64,000 bases of DNA, taken from Deltaproteobacteria bacterium. Lineage in GTDB: Bacteria > Myxococcota_A > Polyangia > Polyangiales > JADJMO01. Positions within the stretch are counted from its first letter, which is position 1. Every line of letters starts with the position of its first letter. Where the stretch lies: NCBI GenBank assembly GCA_016182965.1, contig JACPFM010000136.1, forward strand, positions 10,525 through 74,524, read 5' to 3'. This document shows positions 24,581-33,473 of this stretch, piece after piece. The position numbers were made by a program, and so were the translations under genes. The notes under the pieces are model-generated. The model was not told where the DNA came from, did not search any database, and saw only the letters and a list, made by a program, of their open reading frames with translations.

Positions 24581-26686
24581 GTGACCGGCGGGCGAGACGA
24601 GCTCGATCGCGCGCGTCGTCAGGCCGAGGCCCTCGCCGAGCAGGTGAAGCTGCTGCTCAAGACCGAGCAGCGGCTCTCGGCTACGCAGCGCGCGCTCGAA
24701 GAGCAGGTCCGCCGCATCGAGATCGTCAACGAGCTGTCGCTCTCGACCGCGCGCTCCGGCGACGCCGCGCACGTGCTCGACCGCGCGCTCGCCTCCCTGC
24801 TCACCGCGTTCCCCCACGAGCTGGCGGTGGCGTTCGTGCGCGGCGACGCGGGGCTCTCGCCCACCGCCGCGCGCGACAGCGCCGGTCCAACGAGCATCGT
24901 GAACGCGGCGCCGGCGGTGTCGCCCGATCTCGTGCCGTCCGCGCCGCTCACCGCCGACGACTCGGGCGCCTGGCTCGCCGCCGTCGACCGCAGCCTCGGC
25001 ACCGCCACCATCGATCCGCGCGCGCCGCGGCGCGTCCTGGTGCTCCCGATCGGCGACGGCGCAGCGGTCCTCGTCGCGTGCACGCTCGGCGCGCCTCCGT
25101 CGCACGCCCGTCCGCTGCCCGGCGACGAAGACCGACCGTTCCTCGAGCTGCTCGCCCGGCACATGTCGGTGGCGCTCGAGGCCGTCGTGCTGCGGCGCCG
25201 CACGCTCGAGAGCGAGACGCTCTTCCAGACCGGCTTCGCGCACGCGTCGACGGGCATGTGCATCGTCGGGTTCGACGGGCGGTTGAAGCGCGCGAACGCG
25301 GCGCTCTGCAACATGCTCGGCTACGGCGACGAAGAGCTGATCGGTCTGCCGGTCGCGGCGATCACCCACCCCGTCGACCGCGAGCGCAGCGAGGAGGTCA
25401 TGCGCCGGCGCGACCCCGAGCCGGCGCACCTCGAGCTCGAGAAGCGCTGCCTGCGCAAGGACGGCACCAGCTTCTGGGCGCGCGTCGCCGCGAGCCGCGT
25501 CGATCCGACGCCGCACCGTGAAGGATACTGGTTCGCGCAGATCACCGACGTCACCGCGCGTCGCACGCTCGAAGAGACCGAGCGCATGGCGATCGTGGGC
25601 CGCCTCGCGGCGGGCGTCGCGCACGAGATCAACAACCCGCTGACGTACGTGCTCTTCGAGCTCGAGTCGCTCGAGCGCGCCGGGCTGCGGGAGCGCGCCG
25701 CGCGATCGGTGGAGAACGCGCTCGCCGGCAGCAAGCGCATCGCGCGCATCGTCCGCGATCTGAAGACGTTCGCCCGCCACGGCGACGACGATACGGTCGA
25801 GGCCGTCGACCTCTCGCGCGTGATCGAGGTGGTGCTCGCGATGTGCAACGCCGAGATTCGGCACCGCGCGCACGTCGAGCTCGAGCTCGAGCCGGGCACG
25901 TTCGTGCGCGCGACCGAGGCGCGCATCGCGCAGGTGCTGCTCAACCTCGTGATCAACGCGGCGCACGCGATCGGCGACGGCGACGTCAAGCGCGACACCA
26001 TCTCCGTGCGCACGCTCGTCGACGACGCCGACGCGGTGGTCACGGTCAGCGACACCGGCGTCGGCATCCCGCCCGAGGATCAGCGGCGCATCTTCGAGCC
26101 GTTCTTCACCACGAAGGCGCCCGGGGTCGGGTCGGGGCTCGGGCTCTCGATCTCGGCGTCGATCGTCGAGTCGTACGGCGGCTCGTTGACCGTCGCGAGC
26201 GAGGTCGGCAAGGGCAGCACGTTCACCCTGCGCCTGCCGCGCTGGCTCGCCGCCGAGCGCGTCCAGTCGCCCATCGGGCAGCCCGCGTTCGCGCGTCCCG
26301 GCATCCGCCTGCTGCTCGTCGACGACGAGCCGATGGTCCTGCGCGCGCTGGCGATGATGCTGCAGCCCGAGTTCGACGTCGTCACGGCCGGCGGCGCCGC
26401 CGCCGCGCGCGCGGAGCTGTCGCACGACGCCCGGTTCGACGCCGTCGTCTGCGATCTGATGATGCCCGGCGAGTCCGGGATGGAGCTCTTCGAGTGGCTC
26501 CGCGCGTCGCGGCCCGAGGTCGCCGCGCGGACGATCTTCGTCACCGGCGGTGCGTTCACCAAGCGCGCGCAGGAGCTCGTCGCGCGGGTCGAGAACCCTG
26601 TGCTCGAGAAGCCCATCGATCTCGCGAAGCTCCGCGACGCCGTCGCCAACGTCCTTCAGGGCAAGCGTCGGCGCAGCGCCTCGTAG
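24581..26686 (+). CDS. Hybrid histidine kinase (coiled coil-GAF-like-PAS-HisKA-HATPase-REC)
   Basis: This 701-residue cytoplasmic sensor kinase starts with a coiled coil (DELDRARRQAEALAEQVKLLL), then a GAF-like region (about 45-205) and a PAS domain (about 213-330, STGMCIVGFDGRLKRANAAL). The HisKA helix carries the phospho-acceptor His at about 348 in VAHEINNPL. The ATPase N, G1 and G2 boxes follow (LLNLVINAAHAI, DTGVGIP, GSGLGLSIS). A C-terminal receiver has its acceptor Asp at about 625 in VVCDLMMPGESG. No transmembrane helix is present. The upstream FIST protein (14 bp away) is the obvious candidate input partner. No output regulator lies next to it, so the receiver may relay elsewhere or act as an internal sink. 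Confidence 0.93.
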   Translation: MTGGRDELDRARRQAEALAEQVKLLLKTEQRLSATQRALEEQVRRIEIVNELSLSTARSGDAAHVLDRALASLLTAFPHELAVAFVRGDAGLSPTAARDSAGPTSIVNAAPAVSPDLVPSAPLTADDSGAWLAAVDRSLGTATIDPRAPRRVLVLPIGDGAAVLVACTLGAPPSHARPLPGDEDRPFLELLARHMSVALEAVVLRRRTLESETLFQTGFAHASTGMCIVGFDGRLKRANAALCNMLGYGDEELIGLPVAAITHPVDRERSEEVMRRRDPEPAHLELEKRCLRKDGTSFWARVAASRVDPTPHREGYWFAQITDVTARRTLEETERMAIVGRLAAGVAHEINNPLTYVLFELESLERAGLRERAARSVENALAGSKRIARIVRDLKTFARHGDDDTVEAVDLSRVIEVVLAMCNAEIRHRAHVELELEPGTFVRATEARIAQVLLNLVINAAHAIGDGDVKRDTISVRTLVDDADAVVTVSDTGVGIPPEDQRRIFEPFFTTKAPGVGSGLGLSISASIVESYGGSLTVASEVGKGSTFTLRLPRWLAAERVQSPIGQPAFARPGIRLLLVDDEPMVLRALAMMLQPEFDVVTAGGAAAARAELSHDARFDAVVCDLMMPGESGMELFEWLRASRPEVAARTIFVTGGAFTKRAQELVARVENPVLEKPIDLAKLRDAVANVLQGKRRRSAS

Positions 26687-26718
26687 TTCGATGCGAGGGC
26701 TCAGGAGCCGTCAGGAAT

Positions 26719-26952
26719 TCCCCCGGACTGAAGTCCGGGGCACCGACAGCCGGGCGAAGCCCTCCGGGCTACGAGCGCTCGCTCTGGAGGAAGTGACGCG
26801 GTCGACGGCCCGGTGAAGTCGCCTGCACCCGTGTATCTTCGGCCCGTTCGCCGCTGGACGTCCTTGCGGCGACAGCCCCGAGCCAGTCTGGCGAGCCGGT
26901 GAAGTCCGAAGGACTTGAGGTGCAGTCGGTGCCCCGGACTTCAGTCCGGGGG
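26719..26952. repeat. REP-like inverted pair of palindromes between convergent genes
   Basis: A palindrome, CCCCGGACT-GA-AGTCCGGGG (26721-26740), followed by CACCGAC, recurs in inverted orientation at 26925-26952 (CCCCGGACT-TC-AGTCCGGGG). Between them lie two further small hairpins (about 26748-26770 and 26901-26915). The layout matches a REP-type doublet, and it can also act as a bidirectional terminator for the histidine kinase gene and the convergent acyl-CoA ligase gene. No protein-coding sequence is seen in this 284-bp gap. Confidence 0.8.
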
Positions 26953-26970
26953 GCATTTTCCGACAGGTCT

Positions 26971-28809
26971 TCAGCCCTCGTCGCCGCTGTAGAGCGCGTC
27001 GATCTGGTCCGCGAACTTCTTCTGCACGACGTTGCGCTTGAGCTTCAGCGTCGGCGTCAGCTCACCGGTGTCGATGCCGAAGACCTTGTCGAGGACGGCG
27101 AACTTCTTCACCTGCTCGACGCGCGCGAGATCCTGGTTCACGCGGTCGATCTGGCGCTGGATCTCGGCGCGGACCTCCGGCAGCTCGTGCGCGCGCGCGC
27201 CGTCGAGCCCGCGCTCCTGCGCCCACTTCGCGGTGGCCTCCGGATCGAGGGTGACGAGGCAGGTCAGGTACTTGCGGCGATCGCCGATGACCACCGCCTC
27301 GCCGACGAGCGGGTGCTGCTTGAGCGCGCCCTCGATGTTCTTCGGCGTGACGTTCTTGCCGCCCGCGGTGATGATGATGTCCTTCTTGCGGCCCGTGATC
27401 GAGAGGAAGCCCTCGTCGTCGAACACGCCGAGATCGCCGGAGTGCAGCCAGCCGTCGACGAGCGTCTCGGCGGTGGCGGCCGGCTCCTTGTAGTAGCCGA
27501 GGAAGACGTTGGGACCTCGGAAGACGATCTCGTCGTCCTTCGCGATGCGCACGTCGACCCCGGGGATCGCCGGCCCGACCGAGCCGAACTTCGTGCGGCC
27601 CGGGCGGTTGAAGCTCGTCGGGCCGGTGCCCTCGGACTGGCCGTAGACCTCGTTGATCATGATGTCGAGCGTGGCGAAGAACTCGATCACCTCGCGGGCG
27701 ATCGGCGCCGCGCCGCTGACGAAGAAGCGGCCGCGATCGAACCCGATCGCCTGCTTCACCTTCGAGAACACGAGCTTCTTGGCGAGCGCGTACTGCGCGG
27801 CGAGCGCGACGGGCAGCTCGGTGCCGCGCGCCTTGTGCTGCGCGACCTTGGCGCCGACGGAGAGCGCCCAGTCGGCGATCTTCTTCTTGCTGCCGGTGGC
27901 CTCGCCGAGCTTCGCGCTGAGCGCGGCGTAGAACTTCTCCCAGATGCGCGGCACGCCGAAGAACACCGTCGGGCGCGCCTCCTTGAGGTTGTCGGGGACC
28001 TTCTCGATCGACTCGGCGAACCACACCTTCATGCCGGTGGTCACCGGGCCGTGGACTGTGAACATCTGCTCGGCGATGTGCGACAGCGGCAGGTACGAGA
28101 GCGTCACGTCGGCCGCGCTGATGTCGGTGATCTCCTGCGCGACCGCCGCCGTCCAGGCGAGGTTCCGGTGCGAGAGCATCACGCCCTTGGGCGGGCCGGT
28201 GGTGCCCGAGGTGTAGATCAGCGTCGCGAGGCCGCCCGGTTCGAGGGCGTCGACGCGCTGGAAGAAGCGCTGGTCCTCGACCCGATCGCCATGCGCCAGG
28301 AACTCCTCCCACGACATGACGAGGGGGTCGCCCGCCCACGCGGGCGCGGCGCGATCGTCGACGCGCTTGGCGTCGCGCATCATGACCACGTGCCGCAGGT
28401 GGGGCAGCTCGCCGCGCTTCTCGTCGATCTTCTTCCACTGCACCTCGTTCTCGACGAGGACCACCGCCGACTCGGCGTGGTGCACGATGTACTGCACCTC
28501 GCTCGGCGAGCAGGTCGTGTAGATGCCCGCCGGCGCGCCGCCGATGCACATCGCGGCGAGGTCCATGATCACCCACTCGGGGCGGTTGAACCCGAGGATG
28601 CACACCGTCGGCACGCCCTCGTTGCCGCGCGCCGGATCGGGCTCGAGCCCGAGCGCGATGAGCGCCTTGCCCGCGCGCTTCACGAGCTCGGCGTACTCGT
28701 GCCACGTCGTGGTGCGCCACTCGCCGCCGCGCTTCTCGAGGTAGGCGGGCTCGGTCGGGCGGATGCGCTGCTGGCGGAAGAGGCGGCTGGGGATGGTGTC
28801 GCTGCTCAC
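26971..28809 (-). CDS. Long-chain fatty-acid--CoA ligase (AMP-binding)
   Basis: This 612-residue acyl-adenylate-forming enzyme (FadD15-like group) activates long-chain fatty acids with ATP and CoA. It has the AMP-binding signature YTSGTTGPPKGVMLSHRN (near residue 200), the motif YGQSEGTGP, the hinge segment GWLHSGDLGVFDDEGFLSITGRKKD and the catalytic Lys region near ITAGGKNVTPKNIE. No membrane anchor is present. The start ATG at 28809 gives MSSDTIPSRLFRQQ, usual for this subgroup. The gene at 28860 on the same strand is only 50 bp upstream, so the two may be cotranscribed. Confidence 0.93.
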   Translation of the reverse strand: MSSDTIPSRLFRQQRIRPTEPAYLEKRGGEWRTTTWHEYAELVKRAGKALIALGLEPDPARGNEGVPTVCILGFNRPEWVIMDLAAMCIGGAPAGIYTTCSPSEVQYIVHHAESAVVLVENEVQWKKIDEKRGELPHLRHVVMMRDAKRVDDRAAPAWAGDPLVMSWEEFLAHGDRVEDQRFFQRVDALEPGGLATLIYTSGTTGPPKGVMLSHRNLAWTAAVAQEITDISAADVTLSYLPLSHIAEQMFTVHGPVTTGMKVWFAESIEKVPDNLKEARPTVFFGVPRIWEKFYAALSAKLGEATGSKKKIADWALSVGAKVAQHKARGTELPVALAAQYALAKKLVFSKVKQAIGFDRGRFFVSGAAPIAREVIEFFATLDIMINEVYGQSEGTGPTSFNRPGRTKFGSVGPAIPGVDVRIAKDDEIVFRGPNVFLGYYKEPAATAETLVDGWLHSGDLGVFDDEGFLSITGRKKDIIITAGGKNVTPKNIEGALKQHPLVGEAVVIGDRRKYLTCLVTLDPEATAKWAQERGLDGARAHELPEVRAEIQRQIDRVNQDLARVEQVKKFAVLDKVFGIDTGELTPTLKLKRNVVQKKFADQIDALYSGDEG

Positions 28810-28859
28810 CGGCGCAACATATCAGAGCCGCAGCCGTTCGCAGTCCGGCGCGAGCGCCC

Positions 28860-29441
28860 TCACTGCGCTGCGCGCATGCGATTGTCCGGGATCAGGTTCG
28901 CGCGCGCGGCCGGCGCCGTTCGCTCGTATTCCAGCAGGTCGCCGAGCATGTCGTGATCGTGGCTGCCGACCAGGGTCATGCCCACGCGCTCGAGCACTCG
29001 TCGCGAAGCGAGATGCCACGAAGGGGTGCAGGCGCGGACGACCCGCACCGTCGGCTCGGCGAGCGCCCACTCGACGGCGGCGCGGGTGCCCTCGGTCGCG
29101 TAGCCCCGGCACTGCAGCTCCTGCTCGACGCCGTAGCCGACCTCGACGGCGCCGTCGGCGTCGGGGCCGCCGTGGAAGACCACGCTGCCCACCACGCGGC
29201 GCGCACCGTGACGCGTGATCATCACGCGGTCGCCCCAGAGGCGGTAGTCGGGGTTGGCTCGGATCGCCTGCAGATCGGCGCAGAACGCGCGCTCGACGAG
29301 CGCGGGCCCGGGCCACGCATCGGGCAGCCGCGCGTCGAGGACCGACTCCGCCACCTCACGACGACCCTCGAGCATCGCCTCGACGATCGCGAGCGTGACG
29401 GGCACCATGATCAGGCGCTCGGTGTGGAGTGTCGGCGTCAC
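28860..29441 (-). CDS. GNAT-family N-acetyltransferase
   Basis: This 193-residue acyltransferase is of the RimJ/RimL-like GNAT type. It begins with LHTERLIMVPVT, has the central strand ARRVVGSVVFHGG, the acetyl-CoA loop of the QELQCRGYATEG type, and the C-terminal W(H)LASRRVLERVGM. Acetyl-CoA binding is expected; the acceptor (ribosomal protein, antibiotic or small molecule) is unknown. A GTG at 29441 is taken as the start because it places TERL at the right distance. The longer upstream frame is not supported by codon use. It diverges from the Cys-rich gene at 29588. Confidence 0.85.
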   Translation of the reverse strand: MTPTLHTERLIMVPVTLAIVEAMLEGRREVAESVLDARLPDAWPGPALVERAFCADLQAIRANPDYRLWGDRVMITRHGARRVVGSVVFHGGPDADGAVEVGYGVEQELQCRGYATEGTRAAVEWALAEPTVRVVRACTPSWHLASRRVLERVGMTLVGSHDHDMLGDLLEYERTAPAARANLIPDNRMRAAQ

Positions 29442-29587
29442 CGGCCGATCTTTGCTCGAAAGATCGCGATCGGGAAGCGCGACCTCGTCAAAAAGAGACG
29501 ACGCGACGCGCCACCGCGATGCGGCGAAACCAGCCTGCGTCGTGCATTTTCGGCGCGCTCGACCGCGAGTGATACGCTGCGGCACCG

Positions 29588-31371
29588 ATGCCGATGTTTG
29601 GGCGCCTTCCCCTGCTTGCTCTGGTCCTCGTCGCCTGCTCCTCCCAGACCTCGTATCCGCCGGCAGCGACCGACGCGTCCGTGGATACGAGCAAGGACTC
29701 CGCCGTCGTCGACACGGCCCCGTCCGAGACGCCGGCCGACACGGCAGCGGCGTGCGCCAGCGACGAGACGCGCTGCGGCACCGCATGCGTGAAGCTGATC
29801 AGCGATCCGGCGAACTGCGGCGCCTGCGGGAAGGCGTGCGCGAGCGATGAGGTCTGCGTCGGCGCGTCGTGCGCGTGCGCCACGGGCAAGACGAAGTGCG
29901 GCAGCGCGTGCGTCGACACCCAGACCGACGGCGCGAACTGCGGCGCGTGCGGCAAGGCGTGCGTCACGGGCGAGACGTGCAACGAAGGCAAGTGCCTCGC
30001 GCCGTGTCCGACCGGTCAGACGCGCTGCGGTGCGGTCTGCGTCGACACGCAGGCCGATCCGAGGCCTGCTCCGGCAAATGCGTGAACGTCGGCTTCGACG
30101 TGAACAACTGCGGCGCCTGCGGCAAGGTCTGCCCGACGGGCACCAGCGGCACCGCCGGCTGCACCAGCGGCTCCTGCGTGCTCACCTGCGCGACGGGCTA
30201 CGGCAACTGCGACGACGACGCGACCAACGGCTGCGAGATCACCCTCGCCAACAACGACAAGAACTGCGGCGTCTGCGGCAAGGCGTGCACCGCGACCGAG
30301 ACCTGCCTCTCGTCCAAGTGCGAGTGCAAGACGGGCACGACCCGCTGCTCCGGCGTGTGCGTCGACACGACGAGCTCGGACGCCAACTGCGGTCTGTGCG
30401 GCAGGGTCTGCCCCGCCGGCGAGAGCTGCGCGGCGTCGGCCTGCCAGTGCAAGACCGGCTTCACCCGCTGCGGCACGGCGTGCACCGACACCAAGACCGA
30501 CGCGAGCAACTGTGGCGCGTGCGGCGCCGCGTGCGGCTACGGCAAGGTGTGCAGCGCCGGCATGTGCTGCCCCGCCGGTCAGATCGCCTGCGGCGGCGTG
30601 TGCGTCGATCCGAGCACCGATCCGAGCAACTGCGGCGCGTGCGGCACCGCCTGCAGCGGCACCACGGCCTACTGCGCGTCGGGCACCTGCTCCGGCGCGT
30701 GCGGCGCCGGTACCACCGCCTGCAGCTACGCGTGCGTCGACACCACCAAGGATCCGAAGAACTGCGGCGTCTGCGGGAAGGCGTGTCTGGCGACCGAGGT
30801 GTGCTTCGGGAGCGCGTGCCTGCAGGGAGGGTTCCCGGGGTCGGGGATCGTGAACGTGACGCAGGCCACGCGGATCAACCAGTGGGTCGGGACGCCCGGG
30901 CAGCTGTGGCAGCGGTGCTACTCGAAGGCGGTCAACGGCGGCACCGGAGCGACCTTCCGGTCCCTCTGCAGCGGCAAGGCGCCGACGGTCACCGTCGCGC
31001 GACTGAACTCTGCGGGGGTCACGCGCGTCATGGGGGGCTACAACACCGGCGCTTGGGCGAGCTCGGCGACAGGCGCCTATATCGGCAGCAGCGCGAACTT
31101 CCTGTTCTCGATCACCAACGACTTCAAGCACACGTACCCTGGCACCTCCACCACGTCGACGTCGTACGCGTACAACAACTCGAGTTACGGGCCCACGTTC
31201 GGCGGCGGGCACGACTGGCACGTGAACAGCACGATGAACGGCGGTTACTGCTACCTCGGGCACACGTACACGTGCCGCGTCGGAACGTACCCCTCGACCA
31301 CCTGCCAAGCCGATCTCTGCGGCACGTACAGCTCGTGGACCGTCGAAGACCTCGAGGTTTGGTACAAGTGA
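29588..31371 (+). pseudogene. Cys-rich lipoprotein with C-terminal TLDc-like domain (frameshifted)
   Basis: The 5' part (29588-30085) encodes a signal peptide with lipobox LVLVAC, an Asp/Ser/Thr linker and repeats of the form CGTACVKL...NCGACGKAC. Near 30055 the frame breaks: reading continues one base out of phase as EACSGKCVNVGFDVNNCGACGKVC. A single missing C in GATCCGAGG (CCC expected) would restore it, so this is a one-base deletion or a sequencing error. The rest has about seven more such repeats. It ends (about 30880-31371) in a domain matching TLDc: WQRCYSKAVNGGTGATFRSLC, VMGGYNTGAWASS, NFLFSITNDFK, YGPTFGGGHDWHV and WTVEDLEVWYK. TLDc is known mainly from eukaryotic oxidation-resistance and v-ATPase-binding proteins. 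Confidence 0.8.
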
Positions 31372-31372
31372 G

Positions 31373-31978
31373 TCACCCGCGCACGCGGAACACCCCCGCG
31401 GCGCGCACGCTCCGCCCCTCGAGATCGGCGGCCGTCGGCACCTCGTAGCGCGCGAGGCGCTCGACGCCGTCGCTCGGGAAGTACGCGCGACCGGGATCGC
31501 CGATCAGCGCGGTGCCGCCGGCGCGCACGTGCGCGCGAAGGAACGGGAACACCCGCTCGGCGAGCGGACGCTCGTAGGCGACGTCGCCCGCGAGGATCAC
31601 GTCGACGTCGACCGCGGCCTCGGTCAGCAGATCGACCAGCAGATCGACGCAGCGCGCCTCCACCTCCACGGCGTTGAGCGCGGCGTTCGCGCGCGTCGCC
31701 TCGACCGCGCGTGGATCGATGTCGGTCGCGAGGACCCGACGGGCGCCCGCGCGGGCGGCGGCGATCGCGACGAGCCCCGAGCCGGTGCCGAGATCGAGCA
31801 CGCAGAGGTCGCGGACGACCTCCGGCCGATCGAGGACGAAGCGCGCGAGCGCCTGCCCGCCGAGCCAGGGGAAGCCCCAGTACGGCGGCGGTCCTTCGCG
31901 GGACTCCTGCTCCCACAGCGCCGAGATCGAGTCGGCGATCCACAGGCGCAGCTCGGGGACGAACGGCACCGCCGTCAC
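31373..31978 (-). CDS. Class I SAM methyltransferase, ETF-beta lysine methyltransferase-like
   Basis: This 201-residue enzyme has the SAM-binding motif VLDLGTGSGLVAIAAARAGA followed by ATDIDPRAVEATRANAALN. The family-specific entry PPYWGFPWLGGQALARF recalls the ETFB lysine methyltransferase (METTL20-like) and Nnt1-like group, and the segment IGDPGRAYFP occurs in that family. The likely substrate is a protein lysine, perhaps electron-transfer flavoprotein beta or a ribosomal protein, but this is inferred from resemblance only. GTG at 31978 starts the conserved N-terminus MTAVPFVPELRLW. Its stop is 1 bp from that of the convergent TLDc gene, and it diverges from the permease gene. Confidence 0.8.
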   Translation of the reverse strand: MTAVPFVPELRLWIADSISALWEQESREGPPPYWGFPWLGGQALARFVLDRPEVVRDLCVLDLGTGSGLVAIAAARAGARRVLATDIDPRAVEATRANAALNAVEVEARCVDLLVDLLTEAAVDVDVILAGDVAYERPLAERVFPFLRAHVRAGGTALIGDPGRAYFPSDGVERLARYEVPTAADLEGRSVRAAGVFRVRG

Positions 31979-32068
31979 GTGCGCGCAAGACGGCGAATCC
32001 ACCCGGTCCACGCGGGAAGCTTCAGGCGGCTTGGCGCGGTTCGCAAACGACCCTACAGCGGGCGCGCG

Positions 32069-32848
32069 TTGTCGCTGCTGATCCTGTTCCTCGCCGCGCT
32101 CGTCGCGGGCGCCGTGAACTCGGTCGCCGGCGGCGGGACGCTGCTGACCTTCCCCGCGCTCCTCTCGATCGGCGTGCCGCCGATCGCCGCCAACGCGACC
32201 TCCACCGTCGCGCTGGTGCCCGGATCGTTCGCGGCGTTCTGGGGCTATCGCGACGAGCTGCGGGCTTCGCACGGCGCCGCCGCGGGCAGCGGGCGCGAGA
32301 TGCTCTGGTTCGCCGTGCCGAGCCTGATCGGGGGCGTCATCGGCGCGCTGTTCGTCGACCGCGTCGGCGACCGCGCGTTCGCGCGCGTGGTGCCGTGGCT
32401 CATCTTCGGCGCCACGGCGCTGTTCGCGCTGCAGCCAGTAGTGAAGCGCTGGCTCGAGCGTGGGGCCGACGCCGAGCCGGGCCGCTCGCGGCTGGGATGG
32501 GTGATCGCGTTCCAGCTGCTGGTCGCCGTCTACGGCGGGTTCTTCGGCGCGGGGATCGGCATCCTGATGCTCGCGGCGCTCGGGTTCCTCGGCGTGCGCG
32601 GCATCCACCGCATGAACGGCGTGAAGAACTTCGCGGCCGTCTGCATCAACGGCGTGGCCGCGATCACCTTCGTCGCGCTCGGTCGCGTCCAGCCGATCTA
32701 CGCGGCGGTGATGGCGATCGGCGCAATCGTCGGGGGGCTCGCTGGCGCCGGTATCGCCAGGCGCCTCGGGGAGACCAACGTTCGGCGCCTCGTCGTCGTC
32801 ATCGGCGTCGCCATCGGCGTGACCATGCTCGTCCGAGGGCGAGCGTGA
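32069..32848 (+). CDS. TauE/SafE-family membrane permease
   Basis: This 259-residue polytopic protein of the TauE/SafE (sulfite exporter) family has about eight helices in two repeats. The family signatures are AGAVNSVAGGGTLLTFPALLSIG in the first half and GGFFGAGIGILMLAALGFLG in the second, with the invariant RMNGVKN. Members export sulfite, sulfoacetate or other small anions; the substrate here is unknown. The start is a TTG at 32069; no ATG or GTG lies in frame before the first helix. It diverges from the methyltransferase gene with 90 bp between starts. Confidence 0.85.
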   Translation: MSLLILFLAALVAGAVNSVAGGGTLLTFPALLSIGVPPIAANATSTVALVPGSFAAFWGYRDELRASHGAAAGSGREMLWFAVPSLIGGVIGALFVDRVGDRAFARVVPWLIFGATALFALQPVVKRWLERGADAEPGRSRLGWVIAFQLLVAVYGGFFGAGIGILMLAALGFLGVRGIHRMNGVKNFAAVCINGVAAITFVALGRVQPIYAAVMAIGAIVGGLAGAGIARRLGETNVRRLVVVIGVAIGVTMLVRGRA

Positions 32849-32860
32849 CGACAAAAAGCA

Positions 32861-32912
32861 AATCGCGCTGCGGCGGGCCCAGGGGGGGGGCTGGCCTCAC
32901 CGCAGCGCGATT
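32861..32912. terminator. Bidirectional intrinsic terminator
   Basis: The 13-bp arms AATCGCGCTGCGG (32861-32873) and CCGCAGCGCGATT (32900-32912) are perfectly complementary and enclose a loop holding a run of nine G. An A-rich stretch precedes the stem (ACAAAAAGCA), which is a U-tract on the minus strand. The site therefore serves the minus-strand gene at 33075-33341 well and the permease gene more weakly. The remaining 226-bp gap between these convergent genes shows no gene. Confidence 0.8.
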
Positions 32913-33074
32913 GGGCTGTTTGCAGCCATCGGGCCAACCACTCCAGGACGTGGTTTCGCGCACTTGCGACCAGTACTATCGCGGTCGCATTTCATCTCTG
33001 CGATTGCCCCGAGCGGTGGTGCATCCCTATGGACGATGTAGGTGGGGACAGACGAGGACAACCTGTGGGTAGTC

Positions 33075-33341
33075 TCAGCTTGGGCGGCGCACGGCCCGCA
33101 CACCGGCCACCAGCGCGGGGATGCTCAGCACGGCCACGACGGCCGCCCACACCAGCTCGCGTCGCGCGAGCATGGAGCCGACGACCGCGAGCATGACGAC
33201 GGCGGTGGCGAGGTCGGCGCGACGTCGCACCTCGGCGAGCGAGCGCCGCCACCCCGGCCAGAGGATCGGGCCGATCACGGGCAGCAGCCGCAGCGTCAGC
33301 GCCGCGAGCAACGCCACCACGAGCAGCCGCTTGATCGTCAC
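33075..33341 (-). CDS. Small hydrophobic membrane protein
   Basis: This 88-residue protein begins MTIKRLLVVALLAALTLRLLPVIG and has two or three hydrophobic helices, the others near ATAVVMLAVVGSML and LVWAAVVAVLSIPALVAGV, ending with RAVRRPS. No family was recognised. It is convergent with the permease gene and has a good terminator beyond its stop. Confidence 0.6.
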   Translation of the reverse strand: MTIKRLLVVALLAALTLRLLPVIGPILWPGWRRSLAEVRRRADLATAVVMLAVVGSMLARRELVWAAVVAVLSIPALVAGVRAVRRPS

Positions 33342-33473
33342 GCGCCGACCATCGCACGTCGTCCAGTGCGCCCCAATGCGGCAGCCTCGGTCGGGCGGCG
33401 CGTTCTCGGGCGGCGCGTTCTCGGGCGGTGCGCTTGGCGGGCCGGCGCGGCGGTCCTACCGTGTGGCGGCACC

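Noticed and set aside
26899..28956. 685-residue plus-strand frame opposite the acyl-CoA ligase gene
   Set aside because: The opposite strand has an unambiguous AMP-binding enzyme with all motifs. The plus-strand product is low-complexity and has no domain.
32880..32890. Run of nine G as a phase-variable tract
   Set aside because: It lies in the loop of a terminator between convergent genes, outside coding sequence and not at a promoter position, so switching is unlikely to matter.
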